DNA of 41,051 bases from Alcanivorax hongdengensis A-11-3 (GCF_000300995.1 NZ_AMRJ01000028.1:1-41051); one strand, 5' to 3'. Numbered from the stretch's first letter, positions 14,405 through 22,480 are shown. Made by a program: numbers and translations. Notes: a model not told the origin generated them from the letters alone.

Positions 14405-15604
14405 TCAAGAGCTACGGAACATTTCTTGAAGACGAGCGATATGGGCTTTCACTTGTTCCGGGTCCGCAGCTTGGAAGGGGCGATCAACCTTGGCATCCAC
14501 TTTGGGTGGTGGTGTCGCCAATGAATCCGCCTTCGAAGGGGTGACACCGGCCCAGGCACGAAACTCTCCCCGGATGGCTCGCTGAATGATGCCGAACAGA
14601 TAATTGGCTGGCTTCTTGATGTAATCGTCGCAGCAGCGCACATCCCACTCATCGATCACTGCCTGTTGCAGTTCCTTGTCGACCTTCCTTAGCGAGAGCA
14701 AGGCACCGGCCTTCTGTTCATCATTGAGGCGTTCAAATCGAGGTGGCAAGTCCAAATAATTCAATTCGCGCAGTACAGTACGTACTTTATTATTTTTAAT
14801 ACTTTTATTACGTACTGTACTGTCAGATTTCCGATTCGGAAGAATGCCGTCAGATGGGGCTTTGCGCCCTGATTCCAAATTGGAAAATGGGGCGTCGTAA
14901 TGTCGTAGAAGGGCCTCGGCGCTCTCTACGGTTTTGGGGTTATCCACAGACTCAAGATCGTGAGCATTGGCGTCCCAGTTCTGCCCGGCCAGACGTTGCA
15001 CCATGACCTGCAGGCGAGACGGCAGCGTTCGCGCACTGACCATAGGGTCTTCGGTGATTTCCTTGAGCGTATGAACGCCGACGACCCGCACGGCTTTGGC
15101 CGAGTGCGTCAATGCCTGGCTGACCAGTCCCAGATATTCGGTGTCGAGCTGCATGGCCTCAAAGGGGGACAGCGGTTCGTCGTGGAGCACATAGAGGTTG
15201 CCCTGGATACGTCCGGAGCGGGCGTCCCGCCGTCGCCGCACCAGGCTGAGCCAGCGGGTCAATCGTAACTGGGTCAGCGCCCTGGCCACGGTTTCGTGGG
15301 AGGCTTTGGCCGTGCATGGCATTGACGCCAGGTAGGGTCGCAGGCGCTCGTAAGTGGGAAAAGCCGTCACGCCATCGTCGTTCAACAGCAGACGGAACAC
15401 CTGCCAGGCATTACGTTCCAGTGGTGTCAGGCGGCGATCGAGGAACAGCGCGCGGGGGACGCTCTCGTGGCGATTGCCGCTGAACAGGAAGCCATCCTGT
15501 GGGGTAGTGTCTTCTGCCGCAGGTTGCAGTCGTTGGGTGGCTTGATCAAGGAGTGCCGTCAGTGAAACGGGGCCTCCGGGACGGCGGGGATCATCGGTGA
15601 CCAT
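14405..15604 (-). CDS. STY4528-type replication initiator-like protein of ICEs
   Basis: This 399-residue protein has an N-terminal half with a winged-helix look: ALFLDRRLTPLERNAWQVFR, then FPTYERLRPYLASMPCTAKA and SHETVARALTQLRLTRWLSL, then a basic RRRRDARSGRIQGNLYVLHD. These blocks match the STY4528 family, named as pathogenicity-island relocated replication initiators. It probably binds DNA and starts element replication after excision; the activity is inferred. The central serine/asparagine-rich part (KSDSTVRNKSIKNNK) is AT-rich compared with its flanks. Its start lies 3 nt from the DUF2857 stop, so it ends the alpA-parA-parB operon. Confidence 0.8.
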   Translation of the reverse strand: MVTDDPRRPGGPVSLTALLDQATQRLQPAAEDTTPQDGFLFSGNRHESVPRALFLDRRLTPLERNAWQVFRLLLNDDGVTAFPTYERLRPYLASMPCTAKASHETVARALTQLRLTRWLSLVRRRRDARSGRIQGNLYVLHDEPLSPFEAMQLDTEYLGLVSQALTHSAKAVRVVGVHTLKEITEDPMVSARTLPSRLQVMVQRLAGQNWDANAHDLESVDNPKTVESAEALLRHYDAPFSNLESGRKAPSDGILPNRKSDSTVRNKSIKNNKVRTVLRELNYLDLPPRFERLNDEQKAGALLSLRKVDKELQQAVIDEWDVRCCDDYIKKPANYLFGIIQRAIRGEFRAWAGVTPSKADSLATPPPKVDAKVDRPFQAADPEQVKAHIARLQEMFRSS

Positions 15605-15607
15605 GGC

Positions 15608-16168
15608 CTACACCAGGCCCTGATCGATCCATCCCTGGATGGTTGACCACAACACCGAAGCTGGCAGGTCGAGGGCTTCGGCCAGATCCAGTGTCAGTTC
15701 GAGCATTGAAAGGGAATCGTCGAGCGCGATGCCACGGGTTTTGAATTCGGGTTCCCACCGTCGCCATAGCTCGGTGTCCTGCTCTTCGCTCAATCCGGGA
15801 TGACGCCCCCTGCGTTTGGGCAGATCGAGCATGTCCCGTCGCAACGCGACTTCCTGGTGGGTCAGCCCGTAGAACTTGCTCACCATCTCGGTACTGGCGC
15901 CCAGGCGCAGCATGCGATCGACGGCGGCGATTTCCTTCTCGACATCCGCCACCTGGCGCAACAATCGCTGCAGCACGTCGCGGTTCACGGTTACCGAGCA
16001 CCAGGGCACGGTGGCATTGATGAGCACGCTGACCAGCGCGGGGTGCTTCAGAGCACTCAATTCCTGCTCGCCGAATCCCATCGCCTTGCAGCGGCGCAAT
16101 TGCCCGTTGCGCAGGTCGTGCAGTGCCTGCGCGATCACTGCCTGATTGAGTGGGTGCGGTACCGACAT
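15608..16168 (-). CDS. DUF2857 protein, BisC-position regulator
   Basis: This 186-residue protein has an N-terminal LHDLRNGQLRRCKAMGFGEQ and LSALKHPALVSVLINA, then LLRQVADVEKEIAAVDRMLR and LGASTEMVSKFYGLTHQEVA, an HTH-like segment, then the basic LPKRRGRHPGLSEEQD. I recognise DUF2857. In ICEclc a protein in this place (BisC, distantly FlhC-like) joins the ParB-like BisD to activate the transfer-competence promoters and keep the bistable state on. I infer the same role from gene order. It starts 15 nt after the parB stop. Confidence 0.8.
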   Translation of the reverse strand: MSVPHPLNQAVIAQALHDLRNGQLRRCKAMGFGEQELSALKHPALVSVLINATVPWCSVTVNRDVLQRLLRQVADVEKEIAAVDRMLRLGASTEMVSKFYGLTHQEVALRRDMLDLPKRRGRHPGLSEEQDTELWRRWEPEFKTRGIALDDSLSMLELTLDLAEALDLPASVLWSTIQGWIDQGLV

Positions 16169-16183
16169 GCTGCCTCCCGAGCC

Positions 16184-17905
16184 CTATGAAGCACCGGGCG
16201 TGGTGTTGTTCGCCCCGGTGTCCGATTCAAGGTCCACCAGGCGGCGAGATAACCGCAACAGGCGATACAGCTTGACCAAGGCGTTATCACTCAGGCGCGA
16301 CACCTGACTATTTCCGCCATGGCGTCCTTGCAGCAACGGCCCCAAATGATCCAGCAGCCGTAAGTTGTCGAGTTCATCGAGGGACTGGCTCGTGGATTGG
16401 TATCCCGTGCTGAGTGCATGAAGCAGCGTGAGCACAGCGCGACCGATCATCGGTACCGCGTGGCCGTCGGTGGCGAGTGCACTCATGTCGCAGAGGAAAC
16501 CGAGGCCCGTGTCCACTGGCTGGATGTGTTCCGCCTGACCTGTCTCGTCGGCGATCTCGCTGGCGAACTGGGCGATATGCACGCGCAGACTGTCCGGCGT
16601 ATCCAGTCGGGGTTCGATGTACCAGACATCCGTGATGGGGTAGAGTCCGCCCGCCTGCACTGGTATGGACTTCAGCACGTTCGACTCGAAGTCCTCCCAT
16701 GCCTCGCCGGTTGTATCGGCCATCAGGCGCTGGATGTCCTGCAGCCGATCGGTGGTTGTCGCTGGCGTCACGATGTTTCCCTGGACGCGTTCGTTCCGAT
16801 TCGATGCCGTGGGATCGGAGTCCTCCGGGGCGTTTGGAGAAGTTGTGGGCTCCTGGCTTGGAATTTCCTCTTCCTGTTGTGGCTCTGATACAGGGACAGA
16901 AATCCGTGGTGTGTCGGCCGATGGCGGAGACGTGGGGTGTGCACTTTCCGTGTTGACGGGTGGAGGAAGTGTTTCGACCGACGCTGGAGCGTGCGGGACG
17001 GGATCGCGGGTCATGATACGGCGACGGCTTTCGGGCTCGGTGATGTCCAGCGTCAAGGTGTCGTAGTCGACATTCAATAGCTCGGCCATCTGTCCGATGA
17101 GTTCGTCCTGTACGCGTCCGACCGAGAAGCCGTCGGCGGTATGGTCGAAGGTGGCCAGCACGTCATGGAACAGTGTGGGAAAGTCGATATCCAGCGACTT
17201 GCCTTCGCTGCGGGCATCCCAGACGGTTGCACTGGATTTGCGGAGCGTCGACAGGCGTTCGATCTGCGGGCGACCGAGACCGCCGTAGAGCACGGTCGGC
17301 ATGGCGGGCAACAGATAGGTGACGGCATCCAGCATGCGGCTGATGTGAGGCTGGGGGACCGGGTAACCATCCGCCGTGAGGCGTCGCGCCAGTTCGGTTT
17401 GGCTCAACGTTTCTCCTGACTCGATCTCATACAGCTCTCGGGCTTTCTCTACACCGAGAGCGCGCTCGATGAACGTCAGGCCACCATGCAGCTCGTTCTC
17501 GGCCAGGTGGCCGGTCAGGGCGACGATCTCGCCCCGCTCCGGCCAGGGGCGGAACAGGCAAGGAATACGGAAGAAGCGTTCATCCTTCGTTTCCGTCCAG
17601 AGCTCTCGCAGAATGGCCAGTCGCGTGTTACCGCCGTTACGGATGATGTAATGCGGTTCGCCGGGCCGACGGGTGATGGCCGGTGGCGAATCGAGCCCGC
17701 GTTCCCGGATCGAGTCCTTGATGTCGTCGTATCGGGGGTTGCGGGTGACCCGAGGATTGAGGTCATAGGGTTGGAGCTGATCCAACGTCACCGTCATAGG
17801 GGTGTCGGCGATGGGGTCGCTCAATGTCTCGGTCTCTGGGCCGCTGCGTTGGAACGGGTCGACCAGCAACTTGTCGGCCATGTCCTTGGAGGTCAGCTCA
17901 GCCAT
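16184..17905 (-). CDS. ICE ParB-family protein (PFGI-1 class; BisD position)
   Basis: This 573-residue protein has the ParB/Srx-like N-terminal domain around LQPYDLNPRVTRNPRYDDIK, the nucleotide-loop region YIIRNGGNTRLAILRELW, then FIERALGVEKARELYEIESG and an HTH at LSQTELARRLTADGYPVPQP. A long proline/serine-rich linker (about 310-390) leads to a helical C-terminal domain. The length is about twice that of chromosomal ParB, as in the ICE-specific class. It should bind centromere-like sites for partition; the ICEclc relative BisD also activates transcription with BisC. ATG 17905 overlaps the end of the small gene before it by 8 nt. Its DNA sites are unknown; the palindromes at 12463 and 14382 are candidates. 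Confidence 0.85.
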   Translation of the reverse strand: MAELTSKDMADKLLVDPFQRSGPETETLSDPIADTPMTVTLDQLQPYDLNPRVTRNPRYDDIKDSIRERGLDSPPAITRRPGEPHYIIRNGGNTRLAILRELWTETKDERFFRIPCLFRPWPERGEIVALTGHLAENELHGGLTFIERALGVEKARELYEIESGETLSQTELARRLTADGYPVPQPHISRMLDAVTYLLPAMPTVLYGGLGRPQIERLSTLRKSSATVWDARSEGKSLDIDFPTLFHDVLATFDHTADGFSVGRVQDELIGQMAELLNVDYDTLTLDITEPESRRRIMTRDPVPHAPASVETLPPPVNTESAHPTSPPSADTPRISVPVSEPQQEEEIPSQEPTTSPNAPEDSDPTASNRNERVQGNIVTPATTTDRLQDIQRLMADTTGEAWEDFESNVLKSIPVQAGGLYPITDVWYIEPRLDTPDSLRVHIAQFASEIADETGQAEHIQPVDTGLGFLCDMSALATDGHAVPMIGRAVLTLLHALSTGYQSTSQSLDELDNLRLLDHLGPLLQGRHGGNSQVSRLSDNALVKLYRLLRLSRRLVDLESDTGANNTTPGAS

Positions 17906-18143
17906 TGTCGTCACCCTGGTCGGTAACAGCGGCTCGCTCCTGTCGCCGCAGGCGTGCGAGGGCATTGCGGGGGGATCGATGGTCGCTGGGTGTTGAGCCC
18001 GTGTAGATCGCTGGCAGTCCAGGCTTGGTGAAGCGCAAGTGGCCTCCGGCGGTGCGCGTGACTTCCCAGCCCTCGCTCAGGGCATGTTCGATCAGTGGCT
18101 TGAGGCGTTTGAAACCTCGTGTTGACATGGGTAAGCGGTTCAT
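17898..18143 (-). CDS. Small HicA-like protein between parA and parB
   Basis: This 81-residue basic protein has the pattern GFKRLKPLIEHALSEGWEVT, then TAGGHLRFTKPG and SPRNALARLRRQ, which resembles the HicA/dsRNA-binding fold (a hydrophobic first helix, then G-GH-x-RF and a basic helix). The HicA catalytic His position seems kept in GGHLRF. No HicB-like partner lies beside it, so a simple toxin-antitoxin role is doubtful; in ICEclc the gene in this place is called shi. ATGA overlap with parA (18140-18143) and overlap with parB show strict coupling. Confidence 0.75.
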   Translation of the reverse strand: MNRLPMSTRGFKRLKPLIEHALSEGWEVTRTAGGHLRFTKPGLPAIYTGSTPSDHRSPRNALARLRRQERAAVTDQGDDNG

Positions 18144-18991
18144 GGGCCAACCCTCCGATGTGCCCCGGCTTGCAACAGGCTGAACGCGGATGCCCAGGCG
18201 GGAAACAACTCGCAGGAGAGCGCCTGCATGGTGTCGAAGGCCGCTGGTGTGACACGCCCCTTTGGACGCTGGTATTCCACCCGATGTACCGGGAGGGCCT
18301 GGGTCGATGCGCGTGGGTAAGCCTCGATGGCCGGGATGCGGGTATCGAGTACGACGATGCCGGGTTCGGTGGAAAACAGGTCGCGCAACGCCTGCTGGAT
18401 CAACCGTGCGTTGCTGGAGACCGGATGCACCCGGTTGATGAGCAGTTGCAGTGGCGGCGGGTCGATGCCAAGGCGGCGGTAGGGCGCGATGTCCTGCATC
18501 AACTGCAGGGTGCCCCGGCGAAATTCCCGTGCAGCCAGAATCTCTGGCGTGACGGGTGAGAGGGCAAGGTCGGATGCCAGTACCGCCATCTCCAGCAGGA
18601 CACTGCGTGCCCCTTGGGTATCGATCAGCAGCAGATCATAGTGGGGGCGGAATATAGGCAGTAGGTTGCGCAGCCGCAGTCGACCGTCGGGGGCATGTAG
18701 CAACAAGGTATTCAGTTGTCCCTTGTCGTCATTGGACAGGATCAGGTCCAGGCCCTCGATGACGGTGTGCGATATCAGGCGGGTACGTTCCTGCTCATTG
18801 AAGGCCAGCAGTTCATAGATGCCACCTGGCGCTCTTGATTGCAGTGCGAAATAGCTGGACAGGGTGGGCTGCACGTCCAGGTCGAGCAACAGAACCCGCA
18901 GCCCCGCATCGGCCGCAATGCCACCCAGATTGGCTGCCGTGGTGGTCTTGCCCACGCCGCCCTTGGTCGAAATGATGGATATCACCTGCAT
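18140..18991 (-). CDS. parA: ParA-family partition ATPase of the ICE
   Basis: This 283-residue Walker-type ATPase starts MQVISIISTKGGVGKTTTAA, so the deviant Walker A KGGVGKTT is at residues 10-17. DLDVQPTLSSYF is the Walker A' region and YDLLLIDTQGARSVLLEMAV the Walker B region; a D-to-T-Q change follows the usual D-x-P-P. It should separate element copies together with the ParB-like protein. The ATG 18991 start gives the normal N-terminus. The gene follows alpA after 34 nt and overlaps the HicA-like gene. Confidence 0.9.
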   Translation of the reverse strand: MQVISIISTKGGVGKTTTAANLGGIAADAGLRVLLLDLDVQPTLSSYFALQSRAPGGIYELLAFNEQERTRLISHTVIEGLDLILSNDDKGQLNTLLLHAPDGRLRLRNLLPIFRPHYDLLLIDTQGARSVLLEMAVLASDLALSPVTPEILAAREFRRGTLQLMQDIAPYRRLGIDPPPLQLLINRVHPVSSNARLIQQALRDLFSTEPGIVVLDTRIPAIEAYPRASTQALPVHRVEYQRPKGRVTPAAFDTMQALSCELFPAWASAFSLLQAGAHRRVGP

Positions 18992-19025
18992 GGATTTCCT
19001 CCCCGTTTGGTCCGAAAAGGAAACT

Positions 19026-19241
19026 TCAGGTGCGTTCGTTGAGCCGGTCTTCGATCCACTGGTCGATTTCGGCAGCGTCCCAGCCCACGGCACGCACCCC
19101 CAGGCGAATCGCCTTGGGAAACTGACCCGCTTTCATCAGGTTGTAGATGTGCGCGCGCTTGAAGCCGGTCTTGGCCTCGACTTCGGCGCGGCGCAGGATG
19201 CGGCGTTCGACCGGTTGAGTAGGAAGAGATTGAGCAGTCAT
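19026..19241 (-). CDS. alpA: AlpA-family transcription regulator
   Basis: This 71-residue MerR/excisionase-type winged helix reads RILRRAEVEAKTGFKRAHIY, then NLMKAGQFPKAIRLGVRAVG and WDAAEIDQWIEDRLNER, the AlpA pattern. ATG 19241 is chosen because AGGAG stands 8 nt before it (an in-frame GTG at 19250 would overlap that site). It heads the parA-parB operon. In ICEclc alpA is the first gene of the operon switched on by BisR and kept on by BisDC. The double palindrome at 19318-19350 sits 77-109 bp upstream, the right place for such control. Confidence 0.9.
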   Translation of the reverse strand: MTAQSLPTQPVERRILRRAEVEAKTGFKRAHIYNLMKAGQFPKAIRLGVRAVGWDAAEIDQWIEDRLNERT

Positions 19242-19317
19242 ATCGAGCACTCCTGGACGCTCTTTAGCGTGTTGAGGAACATGCTCGCCATTTCATGCCT
19301 GAGCGCTGTGCATTGCA

Positions 19318-19350
19318 CTGCAATTGCAGCCGCCGGAACTGCAATTGCAG
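19318..19350. promoter_or_regulatory. Two perfect CTGCAATTGCAG palindromes before alpA
   Basis: The 12-bp palindrome CTGCAATTGCAG occurs at 19318-19329 and 19339-19350, 21 bp apart centre to centre, so both face the same side of the helix. The pair fills the start of the gap between the bisR-like stop (19351) and alpA. It is a strong operator candidate for an activator of the alpA operon. Confidence 0.7.
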
Positions 19351-20097
19351 TCAGTAGGGTTCGGTATCGATGTGCTGCCTGGCAGCCTTGAACTTCGACC
19401 ACAGCGTGCGTTCGCTGAGTCCTGGACGACCGGGGTAGTAAGCCAGCAAGGCACTGATTATGGAATCTGTGGTTTTAAAAGATGAATAGTTCTTGCCGCT
19501 GGGGGATTGGCCCAGCAGCAACGTCAACAAACCGCCGACGATGTTGAGGTAGGTGGCTTCGCTTCGGGATGAAATCTCGCGTTCGTCCGATTTTTGGCTT
19601 TTGGCGCTTTTTCGTAGCAGGCGGCATTGATCCTTAAGGCGCTGTAGGCTTTGTTCCATCTCGGCATTTCTCAGCTTCAGCGCTTCACGGTCGACCAGCA
19701 GAATCTGAACGGTCTCGGAACTGATGGCCAGGTGCGCTTGCCGTTCTATGTCGTCGAAAAGAAACTCGGGTTTTTGATCGGGATAGAAGCGGGTCATCCA
19801 GGCTTTGAGATCGACATGGCGAATGGTCAGCTCAGGGTTGTCGAGAAGCGTAGGGTCGCCGCAGGTAATGCCGGATTTCCCATAGGGCAAGTCTCCATTT
19901 CTGAGGCCATCGAAGATGCGCTCGATGTTCAAAGTCAGCGTCGGCCATCTCGAAAACGGTCCTTCGCCCAATGCATATACTCCAGTGAACTCATGAAGAA
20001 TTCGGGTTTCATATTGCATCAAGTCACTCCATCGAATCGCCGCCTCGATGGGTCGATAGAAGACTTTTGCATGCTGAGAGTCGTTGTTCTTTTCCAT
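19351..20097 (-). CDS. Conserved genomic-island protein in the BisR position
   Basis: This 248-residue protein has FYRPIEAAIRWSDLMQYETR, a middle part with TCGDPTLLDNPELTIRHVDL and LKAWMTRFYPDQKPEFLFDD, a coiled-coil-like stretch (LKLRNAEMEQSLQRLKDQCR) and a C-terminal YLNIVGGLLTLLLGQSPSGK followed by GLSERTLWSKFKAARQHI. This C-terminal block recurs in genomic-island proteins of Pseudomonas and relatives. No standard DNA-binding domain is visible. The place directly before alpA is that of BisR in ICEclc, which activates alpA and starts transfer competence; the assignment is inferred from position, not from a domain. Confidence 0.75.
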   Translation of the reverse strand: MEKNNDSQHAKVFYRPIEAAIRWSDLMQYETRILHEFTGVYALGEGPFSRWPTLTLNIERIFDGLRNGDLPYGKSGITCGDPTLLDNPELTIRHVDLKAWMTRFYPDQKPEFLFDDIERQAHLAISSETVQILLVDREALKLRNAEMEQSLQRLKDQCRLLRKSAKSQKSDEREISSRSEATYLNIVGGLLTLLLGQSPSGKNYSSFKTTDSIISALLAYYPGRPGLSERTLWSKFKAARQHIDTEPY

Positions 20098-20132
20098 GAT
20101 TCGTTCCAGACATCTGGCCCTCCTGGTAAAGT

Positions 20133-20188
20133 GTCAACAATTTCCCAGCCAAGTAGGTGCTTCACGAGTCGGCTACTTGGAGGTTGAC
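20133..20188. promoter_or_regulatory. Nested inverted repeat upstream of the bisR-like gene
   Basis: CCAAGTAG (20149-20156) and CTACTTGG (20173-20180) are perfect inverts, flanked by GTCAAC (20133-20138) and GTTGAC (20183-20188), also inverts. Just closer to the gene, CCAGACATCTGG (about 20106-20117) is nearly palindromic. The gap 20098-20585 lies upstream of the minus-strand bisR-like gene and downstream of lysR; I see no credible gene, integrase or tRNA in it. It is the likely place of bisR control and perhaps of the ICE end. Confidence 0.5.
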
Positions 20189-20585
20189 GCAACGATGGAC
20201 AGGTTAGCGCTGATGACGAGATGGCAGCATTGCTCAATATGGAGCGCTATATACCCCCATAGAAGAAGCTGCCCTCCACACGTGTAGACATGCCCATGCT
20301 GGTCGAGTGTCGAGTGACATGGCATGCCAGTAAAGACATCCGGCGTCAGCGTCTGAATTTTTGGGGCCAGAAATCGCTATCAAGACATTTCAGGTCTGGA
20401 CAATGACAAAGCCTAGTCTCGTGTGGGCTGCTTGGTGTATTTGCAAGGCTGCACGCTCAAAGCTGCATTGCCTCGGTGCTGAAATGGACTGTATATGCAG
20501 GTGCCATCTCAGGAAAATGTCTGGGGGTACTGATACCTTTCGGGTCTGGCTGACTGCAAAAAAAGAATCACTACAGGTGAGAGCC

Positions 20586-21470
20586 CTATAACCCAATACG
20601 GGCAACACGTTGCATGAAATTGTTCAGTTGATCCGATGGCTCGGTATCGGGTCGAAGTAAATAAGTGGTCATCACATGAGAGTGGCCGGCAAGTGGCCTG
20701 ATGATGATGTCTGTGTGGTGCGACGATTCGATACGCGCCGCGCTGGAAAAACCGATACCGTAACCAGCAGCAACCAACGTCAACATGAGATCATGCGTGG
20801 AGACCCTTTCGGCCACGGTGATGGGGGAATCGATCGAGGCGAGCAGGCTTTCCAACTGTCGACTGCACCCTTCACAAAACTCGGGATGACAGAGGACCAA
20901 GGGGTGCTTCACGACCTCGTCGAGTGGAACATGCTTGTGAGCCAGTAATGGGTGTCGTTTGGGGATGGCGATGACCAGCGGTTCTTTCCAGGCCACCTCG
21001 GCAATCAGGCCATCGTCAACGTCGTTGGAGAACGCAAAGCCGGCGTCATAGAGATCGTGTCTCAGTCCTCTTTGGTGTTGGGCCAGGGGTATCTCGAACA
21101 ACCTGATTTCGACATCAGGTTCTTCTTCCCTGCACAGGGCGAGCAGCGGAGTCAGGCGACTGCGTGCAATGCCATCAGAAAGTGCGATACGCAAGGTGCC
21201 TCGAAAGCCGGTGGCGGCCGCTTTGACATTTGCCTTGGCTTGATCGATGCATAGCAGGGTGCGGCGGGCATCTTCCAGAAAGACTTCACCTGCCCAGGTC
21301 AGGCGTGTGCCGCGAGACGTACGTTCCAGTAATGTCGCTTCGAGTTCGGTTTCAAGCTGCTTGATAGTGCGTGATAGCGGGGACTGTTCGATGTTCAGAC
21401 GCTCAGCGGCACGACTGAAATGCAGCTCCTCGGCGACGGCTATGAAGTATCGAAGGTGGCGTAATTCCAT
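20586..21470 (-). CDS. LysR-type transcription regulator
   Basis: This 294-residue protein has the standard N-terminal HTH (MELRHLRYFIAVAEELHFSR, then AAERLNIEQSPLSRTIKQLE) and the effector-binding domain from about residue 90 (GFRGTLRIALSDGIARSRLT onward), length normal. The SPLSR and FAFSNDVDDGL blocks recall the CatR/BenM branch, but the effector is not predictable. It diverges from the arsR-type gene with 147 bp between. It may belong to the ICE (a LysR, TciR, starts the ICEclc cascade) or to the host side of the junction. Confidence 0.85.
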   Translation of the reverse strand: MELRHLRYFIAVAEELHFSRAAERLNIEQSPLSRTIKQLETELEATLLERTSRGTRLTWAGEVFLEDARRTLLCIDQAKANVKAAATGFRGTLRIALSDGIARSRLTPLLALCREEEPDVEIRLFEIPLAQHQRGLRHDLYDAGFAFSNDVDDGLIAEVAWKEPLVIAIPKRHPLLAHKHVPLDEVVKHPLVLCHPEFCEGCSRQLESLLASIDSPITVAERVSTHDLMLTLVAAGYGIGFSSAARIESSHHTDIIIRPLAGHSHVMTTYLLRPDTEPSDQLNNFMQRVARIGL

Positions 21471-21586
21471 GCGCTATGTCCTCGCGATTGACGCCACCGC
21501 AGTGCGATTATGGCCCTTACAACTGTCCGCCTCCCGCAAGGGCGTCGCTTCGAATGTAATCTGCAAGCCAATCGATGTATGATTAG

Positions 21587-21596
21587 CTTAATTAAG
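21587..21596. promoter_or_regulatory. Palindrome CTTAATTAAG before the arsR-type gene
   Basis: A perfect 10-bp AT-rich palindrome lies 22 nt before ATG 21618. ArsR/SmtB proteins bind AT-rich inverted repeats at their own promoters, so autoregulation is plausible. Confidence 0.35.
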
Positions 21597-21617
21597 TCAG
21601 AGCAACATTATCACAAA

Positions 21618-21908
21618 ATGAACAGTTTTGCTGCGCTTGCAGATCCTACCCGCCGCCAGATCATCGAGGCCTTGGCGCAGGGTCCCTTGTCGTCGGGTGA
21701 GATTGCCGGGAGGTTCGAGATCAGTGCTCCGGCAATCTCTCAACACCTGAAGGCGCTTCGCGTTGCCAGGCTGGTACGGGTTCGCGTGGAAGCGCAATGG
21801 CGCATCTATGAACTGGATAAGGATGGGGTCGACAATCTGGTTGCTTGGGTCAACGAGCTCAAATGCCGAGTGGATGATCTCGAAGTGAAGGGGGCGTCGT
21901 CACACTGA
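21618..21908 (+). CDS. ArsR-family winged-helix regulator
   Basis: This 96-residue protein has the pattern FAALADPTRRQIIEALAQGP, then LSSGEIAGRFEISAPAISQH and LKALRVARLVRVRVEAQWRI, the typical ArsR/SmtB fold. No Cys-x-Cys metal site is present in the recognition helix (the region reads SSGEIAGRF), so it is not a classical arsenite sensor and more like the stand-alone ADPTRR subgroup. ATG 21618 gives the family's normal N-terminus, although the ribosome site is weak. No adjacent gene reveals its target. Confidence 0.8.
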   Translation: MNSFAALADPTRRQIIEALAQGPLSSGEIAGRFEISAPAISQHLKALRVARLVRVRVEAQWRIYELDKDGVDNLVAWVNELKCRVDDLEVKGASSH

Positions 21909-22035
21909 CGGTGGAGCCAGAGGGTTTCCGTTGTAGACGGTTGGTGGGGGGTACGTGTTACAATTGCGTGGATTAAGAAGCTGTTGTGGGATGGGTCCCA
22001 CGCACCTTCTCCGGTTAACTGAACTTCGGTCTGCC

Positions 22036-22086
22036 ATGACCCGTACCGCTTCGATCAACATTGCTCAGTGGTGGCGCTTCCAGTAG
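22036..22086 (+). CDS. trpL: trp leader peptide
   Basis: A 16-codon frame reads MTRTASINIAQWWRFQ and stops at TAG 22084. Two adjacent Trp codons (TGGTGG, 22069-22074) near the end are the hallmark of a ribosome-sensed trp attenuator. A TACAAT (21959-21964) is a possible -10 of the leader promoter, but no good -35 is visible. It lies 395 bp before trpG. Confidence 0.8.
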   Translation: MTRTASINIAQWWRFQ

Positions 22087-22173
22087 GAAGCGGCACGTCG
22101 TTGCGGCCTCGCACCGCACCTTGCCGCCGTACCGGTAGGCAGGGTTCAGCAGATGGCTCTCCGGCACGGCGGC
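22071..22173 (+). promoter_or_regulatory. trpGDC attenuator with alternative stems
   Basis: Segments 1:2 pair as CGCTTCC (about 22075-22081) with GGAAGCG just after the Trp codons. Segments 2:3 pair as GCGGCA (22090-22095) with TGCCGC (22122-22127). Segments 3:4 pair as GCCGCCGTACCGG (22123-22135) with CCGGCACGGCGGC (22161-22173), one mismatch. Segments 2:3 and 3:4 exclude each other, the classic design. No T-run follows the 3:4 stem, so termination may need Rho or a different mechanism. Attenuation of trpGDC, separate from trpE, is known in Pseudomonas putida. The rest of 22174-22480 has no gene I can support; an AT-rich stretch (22410-22470) precedes trpG. Confidence 0.7.
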
Positions 22174-22480
22174 TCCAAGAACTCAGGAGATTGCCCGATG
22201 CTAGCGAGACAACATATGCAGCACAGACCTCCGCATGGAGGAATTAGACCTGTGTCCCTGCGTTCTCCCCACCCTTACTGTCGTCCTCAGCCAGTGGCTG
22301 ACGAAAGATGTGCTTTGGGCGCTTCAAGAGCTCGTGCCATCGTACCGGGCCTTGGAGGCAGGTCTCGGAATGGGGTGGAAACTTCCCATTTTCTACTGCA
22401 ATCTCCAGACATTGTGTATATATCTGTGTATATAGAATCGACTGCATTGAAAAATAATTCTTTAAAATCAGGAGGTTGTC

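Noticed and set aside
20361..20591. 76-codon frame upstream of lysR end
   Set aside because: No ribosome site, ends inside the lysR stop region, no recognisable pattern.
22036..22480. Deletion of trpE between its leader and trpG
   Set aside because: A separate leader for trpGDC is known in Pseudomonas, so a missing trpE needs no deletion; no trpE remnant is visible.
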